Assembly: GCF_040115645.1 (NCBI RefSeq)
Contig: NW_027096011.1
Span: 620,001 to 684,000, forward strand
Source of the DNA: Euwallacea fornicatus
Lineage: Eukaryota; Arthropoda; Insecta; Coleoptera; Curculionidae
DNA: 64,000 nucleotides
Direction of reading: 5' to 3'
Numbering within the stretch: position 1 is the first letter of the stretch; each line of letters starts with the position of its first letter. The translations under genes and the position numbers were made by a program. Positions 38,191-49,728 of the stretch are shown here, one piece after another. Under the pieces are notes generated by a model, which saw only the letters and a list, made by a program, of their open reading frames with translations, was not told where the DNA came from and did no database searches.

Positions 38191-41100
38191 GCCCATAATG
38201 TACTGTTCTTCTTGGAAATTCAACAAGATGCAATCATGATGTGTTGTGTCATCTTAAAGGTCTCATCGAGTTGATTAATTTGTCACTTTGTTTAAGAAAT
38301 TTCGTCCTCATTTGCCGAAGTTATCTGGTTTCAAGTTTTGAAAAGTCACAAAAGTTGTGAGTTTGTGAACATAATGTACTGTTTTTCTTGAAAATTCAAG
38401 AAGATGCAATCATGATGTGTTGTGTCATCTTAAAGGTCTCGTCGAGTTCATTAATTTTTCACTTTGTTTAAGAAATTTGGTCCTCATTTGCCGAAATTAT
38501 AGAGCTTCAAACTTTGAAAAGTCACAAAAGTTGTGAGTTTGTGAACATAATGTACTGTTTTTCTTGAAAATTCAACAAGATGCAATCATGATGTGTTGTG
38601 TCATCTTAAAGGTCTCGTCGAGTTCATTAATTTGTCACTTTGTTTAAGAAATTTGGTCCTCATTTGCCGAAGTTATAGAGCTTCAAACTTTGAAAAGTCA
38701 CAAAATTTGTGAGTTTGTGAACATAATGTACTGTTTTTCTTGAAAATTCAACAAGATGCATTCATGATGTGTTGTGTCATCTTAAAGGTCTCATCGAGTT
38801 GATTAATGTGTCACTTTATTAAAGAAATTTGGTCCTCATTTGCCGAAATTATAGAGCTTCAAACTTAGAAAAGTCACAAAAGTTGTGAGTTTGTGAACAT
38901 AATGTACTGTTTTTCTTGAAAATTCAACAAGATGCAATCATGATGTGTTGTGTCATCTTAAAGGTCTCGTCGAGTTCATTAATTTGTCACTTTGTTTAAG
39001 AAATTTGGTCCTCATTTGCCGAAGTTATAGAGCTTCAAACTTTGAAAAGTCACAAAAGTTGTGAGTTTGTGAACATAATGTACTGTTTTTCTTGAAAATT
39101 CAACAAGATGCAATCATGATGTGTTGTGTCATCTTAAAGGTCTCGTCGAGTTCTTTAATTTTTCACTTTGTTTAAGAAATTTGGTCCTCATTTGCCGAAA
39201 TTATAGAGCTTCGAACTTTGAAAAGTCACAAAAGTTGTGAGTTTGTGAACATAATGTACTGTTTTTCTTGAAAATTCAACAAGATGCAATCATGATGTGT
39301 TGTGTCATCTTAAAGGTCTCGTCGAGTTCATTAATTTTTCACTTTGTTTAAGAAATTTCGTCCTCATTTGCCGAAATTATAGAGCTTCAAACTTTGAAAA
39401 GTCAAAAAAGTTGTGAGTTTGTGCACATAATGTACTGTTTTTCTTGGAAATTGAACAAGATGGAATCATGATGTGTTGTGTCATCTTAAAGGTCTCGTCG
39501 AGTTGATTAATTTGTCACTTTGTTAAAGAAATTTGGTCCTCATTTGCCGAAGTTATCTAGTTTCAAAGTTTGAAAAGTCACAAAAGTTGTGAGTTTCTGC
39601 ATATAGAGTACTATTTCTCTTGGAAATTGAACAAGATGCAATCATGATGTGTTGTGTTATCTTAAAGGTCTCGTCAAGTTGATTAATTTGTCACTTTGTT
39701 TAAGAAATTTGGACCTTATTTGCCGAAGTTATCGAGCTTCAAAGTTTGAAAAGTCACAAAAGTTGTGAGTTTGTGAACATAATGTTTTGTTTTTCTTGGA
39801 AATTCAACAAGATCCAATCATGATGTGTTGTGTCATCTTAAAGGTCTCATCGAGTTGATTAATTTGACACTTTGTTTAAGAAATTTGGTCCTTATTTGCC
39901 GAAGTTACCTGGTGTCAAGTTTTGAAAAGTCACAAAAGTTGTGAGTTTGTGAACATAATGTTTTGTTTTTCTTGGAAATTCAACAAGATCCAATCATGAT
40001 GTGTTGTGTCATCTTAAAGGTCTCATCGAGTTGATTAATTTGACACTTTGTTTAAGAAATTTGGTCCTTATTTGCCGAAGTTACCTGGTGTCAAGTTTTG
40101 AAAAGTCACAAAAGTTGTGAGTTTGTGAACATAATGTACTGTTTTTCTTGAAAATTCAACAAGATGCAATCATGATGTGTTGTGTCATCTTAAAGGTCTC
40201 GTCGAGTTCATTAATTTTTCACTTTGTTTAAGAAATTTGGTCCTCATTTGCCGAAATTATAGAGCTTCAAACTTTGAAAAGTCACAAAAGTTGTGAGTTT
40301 GTGAACATAATGTACTGTTTTTCTTGAAAATTCAACAAGATGCAATCATGATGTGTTGTGTCATCTTAAAGGTCTCGTCGAGTTCATTAATGTTTCACTT
40401 TGTTTAAGAAATTTCGTCCTCATTTGCCGAAATTATAGAGCTTCAAACTTTGAAAAGTCACAAAAGTTGTGAGTTTGTGCCCATAATGTACTGTTTTTCT
40501 TGGAAATTTAACAAAATGCAATGAAGATGTGTTGAGTGATCTTAAAGGTTTCATCGAGTTGATTAATTTGTCAGTTTGTTTAAGAAATTTGGTGCTCATT
40601 TGCCGAAGTTATCGAGCTTCAAAATTTGAAAAGTCACAAAAGTTGTGAGTTTGTGCCCATAATGTACTGTTTTTCTTGGAAATTCAACAAGATGCAATCA
40701 TGATGTGTTGTGTGATCTTAAGGTCTCGTCAAGTTGATTAATTTGGCACTTTGCTTAATAAATTTGGTCCTCATTTGCCGAAGTTATCGAGCTTCAAAAT
40801 TTGAAAAGTCACAAAAGTTGTGAGTTTGTGAACATAATGTTCTGTTTTTCTTGGAAATTCAACAAGATGCAATCATGATGTGTTGTGTCATCTTAAAGGT
40901 CTCGTCGAGTTGATTAATGTGTCACTTTGTTAAAGAAATTTGGTCCTCATTTGCCGAAGTTATCTAGTTTCAAACTTTGAAAAGTCACAAAAGTTGTGAG
41001 TTTGTGAACATAATGTACTGTTTTTCTTGGAAATTGAACAAGATGCAATCATGATGTGTTGTGTCATCTTAAAGGTCTCGTCGAGTTGATTAATTTGTCA

Positions 41101-42380
41101 CTTTGTTTAAGAAATTTGGTCCTCATTTGCCGAAGTTATCTGGTTTCAAGTTTTGAAAAGTCACAAAAGTTGTGAGTTTGTGAACATAATGTTCTGTTTT
41201 TCTTGGAAATTGAACAAGATGCAATGATGATGTGTTGTGCCATCTTAAAGGACTCATCGAGTTGATTAATTTGACACTTTGTTTAAGAAATTTCGTCCTC
41301 ATTTGCCGAAGTTATCTGGTTTCAAGTTTTGAAAAGTCACAAAAGTTGTGAGTTTGTGTACATAATGTTCTGTTTTTCTTGGAAATTCAACAAGATGCAA
41401 TCATGATGTGTTGTGTCATCTTAAAGGTCTCGTCGAGTTGATTAATTTGTCACTTTGTTAAACAAATTTGGTCCTCATTTGCCGAAGTTATCTAGTTTCA
41501 AAGTTTTAAAGGTCAAAAAAATTGTGAGTTTGTGCCCATAATGTACCGTTTTTCTTGGAAATTGAACAAGATGCAATGATGATGTGTTGTGTCATCTTAT
41601 AGGTCTCGTCGAGTTGATTAATTTGTCACTTTGTTAAAGAAATTTGGTCCTCATTTGCCGAAGTTATAGACCTTCAAACTTTAAAAAGTCAAGAAAGTTG
41701 TGAGTTTGTGCCCATAATGTTCTGTTTTTCTTGGAAATTCAACAAGATGCAATCATGATGTGTTGTGTCATCTTAAAGGTCTCGTAGAGTTGATTAATTT
41801 GTCACTTTGTTTAAGAAATTTGGTGCTCATTTGCCGAAGTTATCGAGCTTCAAAATTTGAAAAGTCACAAAAGTTGTGAGTTTGTGCCCATAATGTACTG
41901 TTTTTCTTGGAAATTCAACAAGATCCAATCATGATGTGTTGTGTCATCTTAAAGGTCTCGTCGAGTTGATTAATGTGTCACTTTGTTAAACAAATTTGGT
42001 CCTCATTTGCCGAAGTTATCTAGTTTCAAACTTTGAAAAGTCACAAAAGTTGTGAGTTTATGCCCATAATGTACTGTTTTTGTTGGAAATTCAACAACAT
42101 CCAATCATGATGTGTTGTGTCATCTTAAAGGTCTCGTCGAGTTCTTTAATTTTTCACTTTGTTTAAGAAATTTGGTCCTCATTTGCCGAAATTATAGAGC
42201 TTCGAACTTTGAAAAGTCACAAAAGTTGTGAGTTTGTGAACATAATGTACTGTTTTTCTTGAAAATTCAACAAGATGCAATCATGATGTGTTGTGTCATC
42301 TTAAAGGTCTCGTCGAGTTCATTACTTTTTCACTTTGTTTAAGATATTTGGTCCTCATTTGCCGAAATTATAGAGCTTCA
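38191..42380 (+). repeat. Internal 16-monomer duplication (2,815 bp) plus remainder of the second copy
   Basis: 38,191-41,005 repeats 35,376-38,190 at offset 2,815; 'gtgtcactttattaaag' lies at 38,808. The sequence continues to about 42,380 as a match of 33,089-34,464 at offset 7,917, which equals 5,102 + 2,815. This arithmetic fits a 5,102 bp tandem duplication followed by a 2,815 bp tandem duplication inside its second copy. The match ends where 'cttcaaaatttgaaaag' replaces 'cttcaaactttgaaaag' at about 42,381. Confidence 0.86.
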
Positions 42381-45300
42381 AAATTTGAAAAGTCACAAAA
42401 GTTGTGAGTTTGTGCCCATAATGTACTGTTTTTCTTGGAAATTCAACAAGATGCAATCATGATGTGTTGTGTGATCTTAAGGTCTCGTCAAGTTGATTAC
42501 TTTGTCACTTTGTTTAAGAAATTTGGTGCTCATTTGCCGAAGTTATCGAGCTTCAAAATTTGAAAAGTCACAAAAGTTGTGAGTTTGTGAACATAATGTT
42601 CTGTTTTTCTTGGAAATTCAACAAGATGCAATCATGATGTGTTGTGTGATCTTAAGGTCTCGTCAAGTTGATTAATTTGGCACTTTGTTTAAGAAATTTG
42701 GTCCTCATTTGCCGAAGTTATCGAGCTTCAAACTTTGAAAAGTCACAAAAGTTGTGAGTTTGTGAACATAATGTACTGTTTTTCTTGAAAATTCAACAAG
42801 ATGCAATCATGATGTGTTGTGTCATCTTAAAGGTCTCGTCGAGTTGATTAATTTGTCACTTTGTTAAAGAAATTTGGTCCTCATTTGCCGAAGTTATCTA
42901 GTTTCAAACTTTGAAAAGTCACAAAAGTTGTGAGTTTGTGAACATAATGTACTGTTTTTCTTGGAAATTGAACAAGATGCAATCATGATGTGTTGTGTCA
43001 TCTTAAAGGTCTCGTCGAGTTGATTAATTTGTCACTTTGTTTAAGAAATTTGGTCCTCATTTGCCGAAGTTATCTGGTTTCAAGTTTTGAAAAGTCACAA
43101 AAGTTGTGAGTTTGTGAACATAATGTTCTGTTTTTCTTGAAAATTCAACAAGATGCAATCATGATGTGTTGTGTCATCTTAAAGGTCTCGTCGAGTTCAT
43201 TAATTTTTCACTTTGTTTAAGAAATTTGGTCCTCATTTGCCGAAGTTATAGAGCTTCAAACTTTGAAAAGTCACAAAAGTTGTGAGTTTGTGAACATAAT
43301 GTACTGTTTTTCTTGAAAATTCAACAAGATGCAATCATGATGTGTTGTGTCATCTTAAAGGTCTCGTCGAGTTCTTTAATTTTTCACTTTGTTTAAGAAA
43401 TTTGGTCCTCATTTGCCGAAATTATAGAGCTTCGAACTTTGAAAAGTCACAAAAGTTGTGAGTTTGTGAACATAATGTACTGTTTTTCTTGGAAATTGAA
43501 CAAGATGCAATCATGATGTGTTGTGTCATCTTAAAGGTCTCGTCGAGTTCATTAATTTTTCACTTTGTTTAAGAAATTTGGTCCTCATTTGCCGAAATTA
43601 TAGAGCTTCAAACTTTGAAAAGTCACAAAAGTTGTGAGTTTGTGAACATAATGTACTGTTTTTCTTGAAAATTCAACAAGATGCAATCATGATGTGTTGT
43701 GTCATCTTAAAGGTCTCGTCGAGTTCATTAATTTTTCACTTTGTTTAAGAAATTTGGTCCTCATTTGCCGAAGTTATAGAGCTTCAAACTTTGAAAAGTC
43801 ACAAAATTTGTGAGTTTGTGAACATAATGTACTGTTTTTCTTGGAAATTGAACAAGATGCATTCATGATGTGTTGTGTCATCTTAAAGGTCTCATCGAGT
43901 TGATTAATGTGTCACTTTGTTAAAGAAATTTGGTCCTCATTTGCCGAAGTTATCTAGTTTCAAACTTTGAAAAGTCACAAAAGTTGTGAGTTTGTGAACA
44001 TAATGTACTGTTTTTCTTGGAAATTGAACAAGATGCAATCATGATGTGTTGTGTCATCTTAAAGGTCTCGTCGAGTTGATTAATTTGTCACTTTGTTTAA
44101 GAAATTTGGTCCTCATTTGCCGAAGTTATCTGGTTTCAAGTTTTGAAAAGTCACAAAAGTTGTGAGTTTGTGAACATAATGTACTGTTTTTCTTGAAAAT
44201 TCAAGAAGATGCAATCATGATGTGTTGTGTCATCTTAAAGGTCTCGTCGAGTTCATTAATTTTTCACTTTGTTTAAGAAATTTGGTCCTCATTTGCCGAA
44301 ATTATAGAGCTTCAAACTTTGAAAAGTCACAAAAGTTGTGAGTTTGTGAACATAATGTACTGTTTTTCTTGAAAATTCAACAAGATGCAATCATGATGTG
44401 TTGTGTCATCTTAAAGGTCTCGTCGAGTTCATTAATTTGTCACTTTGTTTAAGAAATTTGGTCCTCATTTGCCGAAGTTATAGAGCTTCAAACTTTGAAA
44501 AGTCACAAAATTTGTGAGTTTGTGAACATAATGTACTGTTTTTCTTGAAAATTCAACAAGATGCATTCATGATGTGTTGTGTCATCTTAAAGGTCTCATC
44601 GAGTTGATTAATGTGTCACTTTATTAAAGAAATTTGGTCCTCATTTGCCGAAATTATAGAGCTTCAAACTTAGAAAAGTCACAAAAGTTGTGAGTTTGTG
44701 AACATAATGTACTGTTTTTCTTGAAAATTCAACAAGATGCAATCATGATGTGTTGTGTCATCTTAAAGGTCTCGTCGAGTTCTTTAATTTTTCACTTTGT
44801 TTAAGAAATTTGGTCCTCATTTGCCGAAATTATAGAGCTTCGAACTTTGAAAAGTCACAAAAGTTGTGAGTTTGTGAACATAATGTACTGTTTTTCTTGA
44901 AAATTCAACAAGATGCAATCATGATGTGTTGTGTCATCTTAAAGGTCTCGTCGAGTTCATTAATTTTTCACTTTGTTTAAGAAATTTCGTCCTCATTTGC
45001 CGAAATTATAGAGCTTCAAACTTTGAAAAATCACAAAAGTTGTGAGTTTGTGAACATAATGTACTGTTTTTCTTGGAAATTTAACAAGATGCAATCATAA
45101 TGTGTTGTGTCATCTTAAAGGTCTCATCGAGTTGATTAATTTGTCACTTTGTTAAAGAAATTTGGTCCTCATTTGCCGAAGTTTTAGACCTTCAAACTTT
45201 AAAAAGTCAAGAAAGTTGTGAGTTTGTGAACATAATGTTCTGTTTTTCTTGGAAATTCAACAACATCCAATCATGATGTGTTGTGTCATCTTAAAGGTCT

Positions 45301-45770
45301 CGTCGAGTTCATTAATTTTTCACTTTGTTTAAGAAATTTCGTCCTCATTTGCCGAAATTATAGAGCTTCAAACTTTGAAAAATCACAAAAGTTGTGAGTT
45401 TGTGAACATAATGTACTGTTTTTCTTGGAAATTTAACAAGATGCAATCATAATGTGTTGTGTCATCTTAAAGGTCTCGTCGAGTTGATTAATTTGTCACT
45501 TTGTTAAACAAATTTGGTCCTCATTTGCCGAAGTTATTTAGTTTCAAACTTTGAAAAGTCACAAAAGTTGTGAGTTTATGCCTATAATGTACTGTTTTTC
45601 TTGGAAATTCAACAACATCCAATCATGATGTGTTGTGTCATCTTAAAGGTCTCGTCGAGTTGATTAATTTGTCACTTTGTTAAACAAATTTGGTCCTCAT
45701 TTGCCGAAGTTATCTAGTTTCAAAGTTTTAAAAGTCACAAAAGTTGTGAGTTTGTGAACATAATGTATTG
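42381..45770 (+). repeat. Mixed monomer zone with a partial copy of the upstream block
   Basis: 42,381-44,109 holds ordinary units assembled from types seen throughout the left part. About 44,110-44,780 matches 38,305-38,975 at offset 5,805; 'gtgtcactttattaaag' lies at 44,613. From 44,780 to about 45,030 the offset becomes 5,629, so exactly one monomer is missing. Units near 45,030-45,770 bring the variants 'tttaacaagatgcaatcata' and 'caacatccaatcatg'. These link the zone to the blocks on its right. Confidence 0.68.
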
Positions 45771-48300
45771 TTTTTCTTGGAAATTCAACAAGATCCAATC
45801 ATGATGTGTTGTGTCATCTTAAAGGTCTCGTCGAGTTGATTAATTTGTCACTTTGTTAAAGAAATTTGGTCCTCATTTGCCGAAGTTATAGACCTTCAAA
45901 CTTTAAAAAGTCAAGAAAGTTGTGAGTTTGTGAACATAATGTTCTGTTTTTCTTGGAAATTGAACAAGATGCAATGATGACGTGTTGTGTCATCTTAAAG
46001 GACTCATCGAGTTGATTAATTTGACACTTTGTTTAAGAAATTTGGTCCTCATTTGCCGAAGTTATCTAGTTTCAAAGTTTTAAAAGTCACAAAAGTTGTG
46101 AGTTTGTGAACATAATGTATTGTTTTTCTCGGAAATTCAACAAGATCCAATCATGATGTGTTGTGTCACCTTAAAGGTCTCGTCGAGTTAATTAATTTGT
46201 CACTTTGTTAAAGAAATTTGGTCCTCATTTGCCGAAGTTATAGAGCTTCAAACTTTAAAAAGTCAAGAAAGTTGTGAGTTTGTGAACATAATGTTCTGTT
46301 TTTCTTGGAAATTCAACAAGATCCAATCATGATGTGTTGTGTCATCTTAAAGGTCTCGTCGAGTTCATTAATTTTTCACTTTGTTTAAGAAATTTCGTCC
46401 TCATTTGCCGAAATTATAGAGCTTCAAACTTTGAAAAGTCACAAAAGTTGTGAGTTTGTGCCCATAATGTACTGTTTTTCTTGGAAATTCAACAAAATGC
46501 AATGAAGATGTGTTGAGTGATCTTAAAGGTTTCATCGAGTTGATTAATTTGTCAGTTTGTTTAAGAAATTTGGTGCTCATTTGCCGAAGTTATCGAGCTT
46601 CAAAATTTGAAAAGTCACAAAAGTTGTGAGTTTGTGAACATAATGTACTGTTTTTCTTGGAAATTTAACAAGATGCAATCATAATGTGTTGTGTCATCTT
46701 AAAGGTCCCATCGAGTTGATTAATTTGTCACTTTGTTTAAGAAATTTGGTCCTCATTTGCTGAAGTTATCTGGTTTCAAGTTTTGAAAAGTCACAAAAGT
46801 TGTGAGTTTGTGAACATAATGTTCTGTTTTTCTTGGAAATTGAACAAGATGCAATGATGATGTGTTGTGTCATCTTAAAGGACTCATCGAGTTGATTAAT
46901 TTGACACTTTGTTTAAGAAATTTGGTCCTCATTTGCCGAAGTTATCTGGTTTCAAGTTTTGAAAAGTCACAAAAGTTGTGAGTTTGTGAACATAATGTTC
47001 TGTTTTTCTTGGAAATTCAACAAGATGCAATCATGATGTGTTGTGTCATCTTAAAGGTCTCGGCGAGTTGATTAATTTGTCACTTTGTTAAACAAATTTG
47101 GTCCTCATTTGCCGAAGTTATCTAGTTTCAAAGTTTTAAAAGTCACAAAAGTTGTGAGTTTGTGCCCATAATGTACTGTTTTTCTTGGAAATTCAACAAG
47201 ATCCAATTATGATGTGTTGTGTCATCTTAAAGGTCGCGTCGAGTTCATTAATTTTTCACTTTGTTTAAGAAATTTCGTCCTCATTTGCCGAAATTATAGA
47301 GCTTCAAACTTTGAGAAGTCACAAAAGTTGTGAGTTTGTGCCCATAATGTACTGTTTTTCTTGGAAATTCAACAAAATGCAATGAAGATGTGTTGAGTGA
47401 TCTTAAAGGTTTCATCGAGTTGATTAATTTGTCAGTTTGTTTAAGAAATTTGGTGCTCATTTGCCGAAGTTATCGAGCTTCAAAATTTGAAAAGTCACAA
47501 AAGTTGTGAGTTTGTGAACATAATGTACTGTTTTTCTTGGAAATTTAACAAGATGCAATCATAATGTGTTGTGTCACCTTAAAGGTCTCGTCGAGTTGAT
47601 TAATTTGTCACTTTGTTAAAGAAATTTGGTCCTCATTTGCCGAAGTTATCTAGTTTCAAAGTTTGAAAAGTCACAAAAGTTGTGAGTTTGTGAACATAAT
47701 GTTCTGTTTTTCTTGGAAATTCAACAAGATCCAATCATGATGTGTTGTGTCATCTTAAAGGTCTCGTCGAGTTGATTAATTTGTCACTTTGTTAAAGAAA
47801 TTTGGTCCTCATTTGCCGAAGTTATAGACCTTCAAACTTTAAAAAGTCAAGAAAGTTGTGAGTTTGTGAACATAATGTTCTGTTTTTCTTGGAAATTGAA
47901 CAAGATGCAATGATGACGTGTTGTGTCATCTTAAAGGACTCATCGAGTTGATTAATTTGACACTTTGTTTAAGAAATTTGGTCCTCATTTGCCGAAGTTA
48001 TCTAGTTTCAAAGTTTTAAAAGTCACAAAAGTTGTGAGTTTGTGAACATAATGTATTGTTTTTCTTGGAAATTCAACAAGATCCAATCATGATGTGTTGT
48101 GTCACCTTAAAGGTCTCGTCGAGTTAATTAATTTGTCACTTTGTTAAAGAAATTTGGTCCTCATTTGCCGAAGTTATAGAGCTTCAAACTTTAAAAAGTC
48201 AAGAAAGTTGTGAGTTTGTGAACATAATGTTCTGTTTTTCTTGGAAATTCAACAAGATCCAATCATGATGTGTTGTGTCATCTTAAAGGTCTCGTCGAGT
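45771..48300 (+). repeat. 11-monomer repeat pair (1,936 bp offset)
   Basis: About 595 bp at 45,771-46,364 reappear at 47,707-48,300. Markers are 'gatgacgtgttg' at 45,976 and 47,912, and 'gtcaccttaaagg' followed by 'gagttaattaattt' at 46,165 and 48,101. One of the few differences is 'ttttctcgg' (near 46,125) against 'ttttcttgg' (near 48,061). The sequence between the pair contains a 5-monomer repeat. Confidence 0.78.
46297..47570 (+). repeat. 5-monomer repeat pair (880 bp offset)
   Basis: 46,297-46,690 matches 47,177-47,570. Both carry 'gatccaat(c/t)atgatg', 'gagttcattaatttttcac', then the 'aaaatgcaatgaagatg' and 'gttgagtgatc' monomer, then 'tttaacaagatgcaatcata'. Differences include 'ggtctcg' against 'ggtcgcg' and 'ttgaaaag' against 'ttgagaag'. 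The match stops where 'gtcatcttaaaggtccc' faces 'gtcaccttaaaggtctc'. Confidence 0.72.
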
Positions 48301-49728
48301 TGATTAATTTGTCACTTTGTTTAAGAAATTTGGTCCTCATTTGCCGAAGTTATAGACCTTCAAACTTTAAAAAGTCAAGAAAGTTGTGAGTTTGTGAACA
48401 TAATGTTCTGTTTTTCTTGGAAATTGAACAAGATGCAATGATGATGTGTTGTGTCATCTTAAAGGACTCATCGAGTTGATTAATTTGACACTTTGTTTAA
48501 GAAATTTGGTCCTCATTTGCCGAAGTTATCTAGTTTCAAAGTTTGAAAAGTCACAAAAGTTGGGAGTTTGTGCCCATAATGTGCCGTTTTTCTTGGAAAT
48601 TGAACCAGATGTAATGATGATGTGTTGTGTCCTCTTAAAGGTCTCGTCGAGTTGATTAATTTCTCACTTTGTTAAAGAAATTTGGTCCTCATTTGCCGAA
48701 GTTATCTAGTTTCAATGTTTTAAAAGTCACAAAAGTTGTGAGTTTGTGAACATAATGTACTGTTTTTCTTGGAAATTCAAAAAGATGCAATGATGATGTG
48801 TTGTGTCATCTTAAAGGTCTCGTCGAATTGATTAATTTGTCACTTTGTTAAAGAAATTTGGTCCTCATTTGCCGAAATAATCTAGTTTCAAAGTTTTAAA
48901 AGTCACAAAAGTTGTGAGTTTGTGAACATAATGTACTGTTTTGCTTGGAAATTCAACAAGATGCAATCATGATGTTTTGTGTCATCTTAAAGGACTCATC
49001 GAGTTGAATAATTTGACACTTTGTTTAAGAAATTTGGTCCTCATTTGCCGAAGTAATCGAACTTCAAAATTTTAAAAGTCACAAAAGTTGGGAGTTTGTG
49101 CCCATAATATACTGTTTTTCTTGGAAATTCAACAAGATGCAATCATAATGTGTTGTGTCATCTTAAAGGTCTCATCGAATTGATTAATTTGTCACTTTGT
49201 TTAAGAAATTTGGTCTTCATTTGCCGAAGTTATCTGGTTTCAAGTTTTGAAAAGTCACAAAAGTTGTGAGTTTGTGAACATAATGTTGTTTTTCTTGGAA
49301 ATTGAACAAGATGCAATGATGATGTGTTGTGTCATCTTAAAGGACTCATCGAGTTGATTAATTTGACACTTTGTTTAAGAAATTTGGTCCTCATTTGCCG
49401 AAGTTATCTAGTTTCAAAGTTTGAAAAGTCACAAAAGTTGGGAGTTTGTGCCCATAATGTACTGTTTTTCTTGGAAATTCATCAAGATGCAATCATAATG
49501 TGTTGCGTCATCTTAGAGGTCTCGTCGAGTTAATTAATGTGTCACTTTGTATAAGAAACTTGGTCCTCATTTGCCGAAGTTATCTAGTTTCAAGTTTTTG
49601 AAAAGCCACAAAAGTTGTGAGTTTGTGAACATAATGTTCTGTTTTTCTTGGAAATTCAACAAGATCCAATCATGATGTGTTGTGTCATCTTAAAGGTCTC
49701 GTCGAGTTGATTAATTTGTCACTTTGTT
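48301..49728 (+). repeat. Transition zone between monomer subfamilies
   Basis: These eight or so units mix the left-hand 'ttgtgag...gaacataatg' type with the right-hand 'ttgggag...cccataatg' type. The 'tttaaaagtcac' end becomes common here. Copy-specific changes are frequent: 'gaaccagatgtaatg' near 48,602, 'gttttgcttgg' near 48,939, a 2 bp deletion giving 'aatgttgtttttc' near 49,283, 'gtataagaaacttgg' near 49,548, and a 1 bp insertion 'aagtttttgaaaag' near 49,592. Divergence between neighbours is higher than in the left part. Confidence 0.7.

Noticed and set aside
48446..48655. Family of 60-69-codon plus-strand open frames between 48.4 and 61.7 kb
   Set aside because: All start at the same point of the monomer and stay open only where ttgtgag became ttgggag. 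They follow satellite variants and do not behave as genes.
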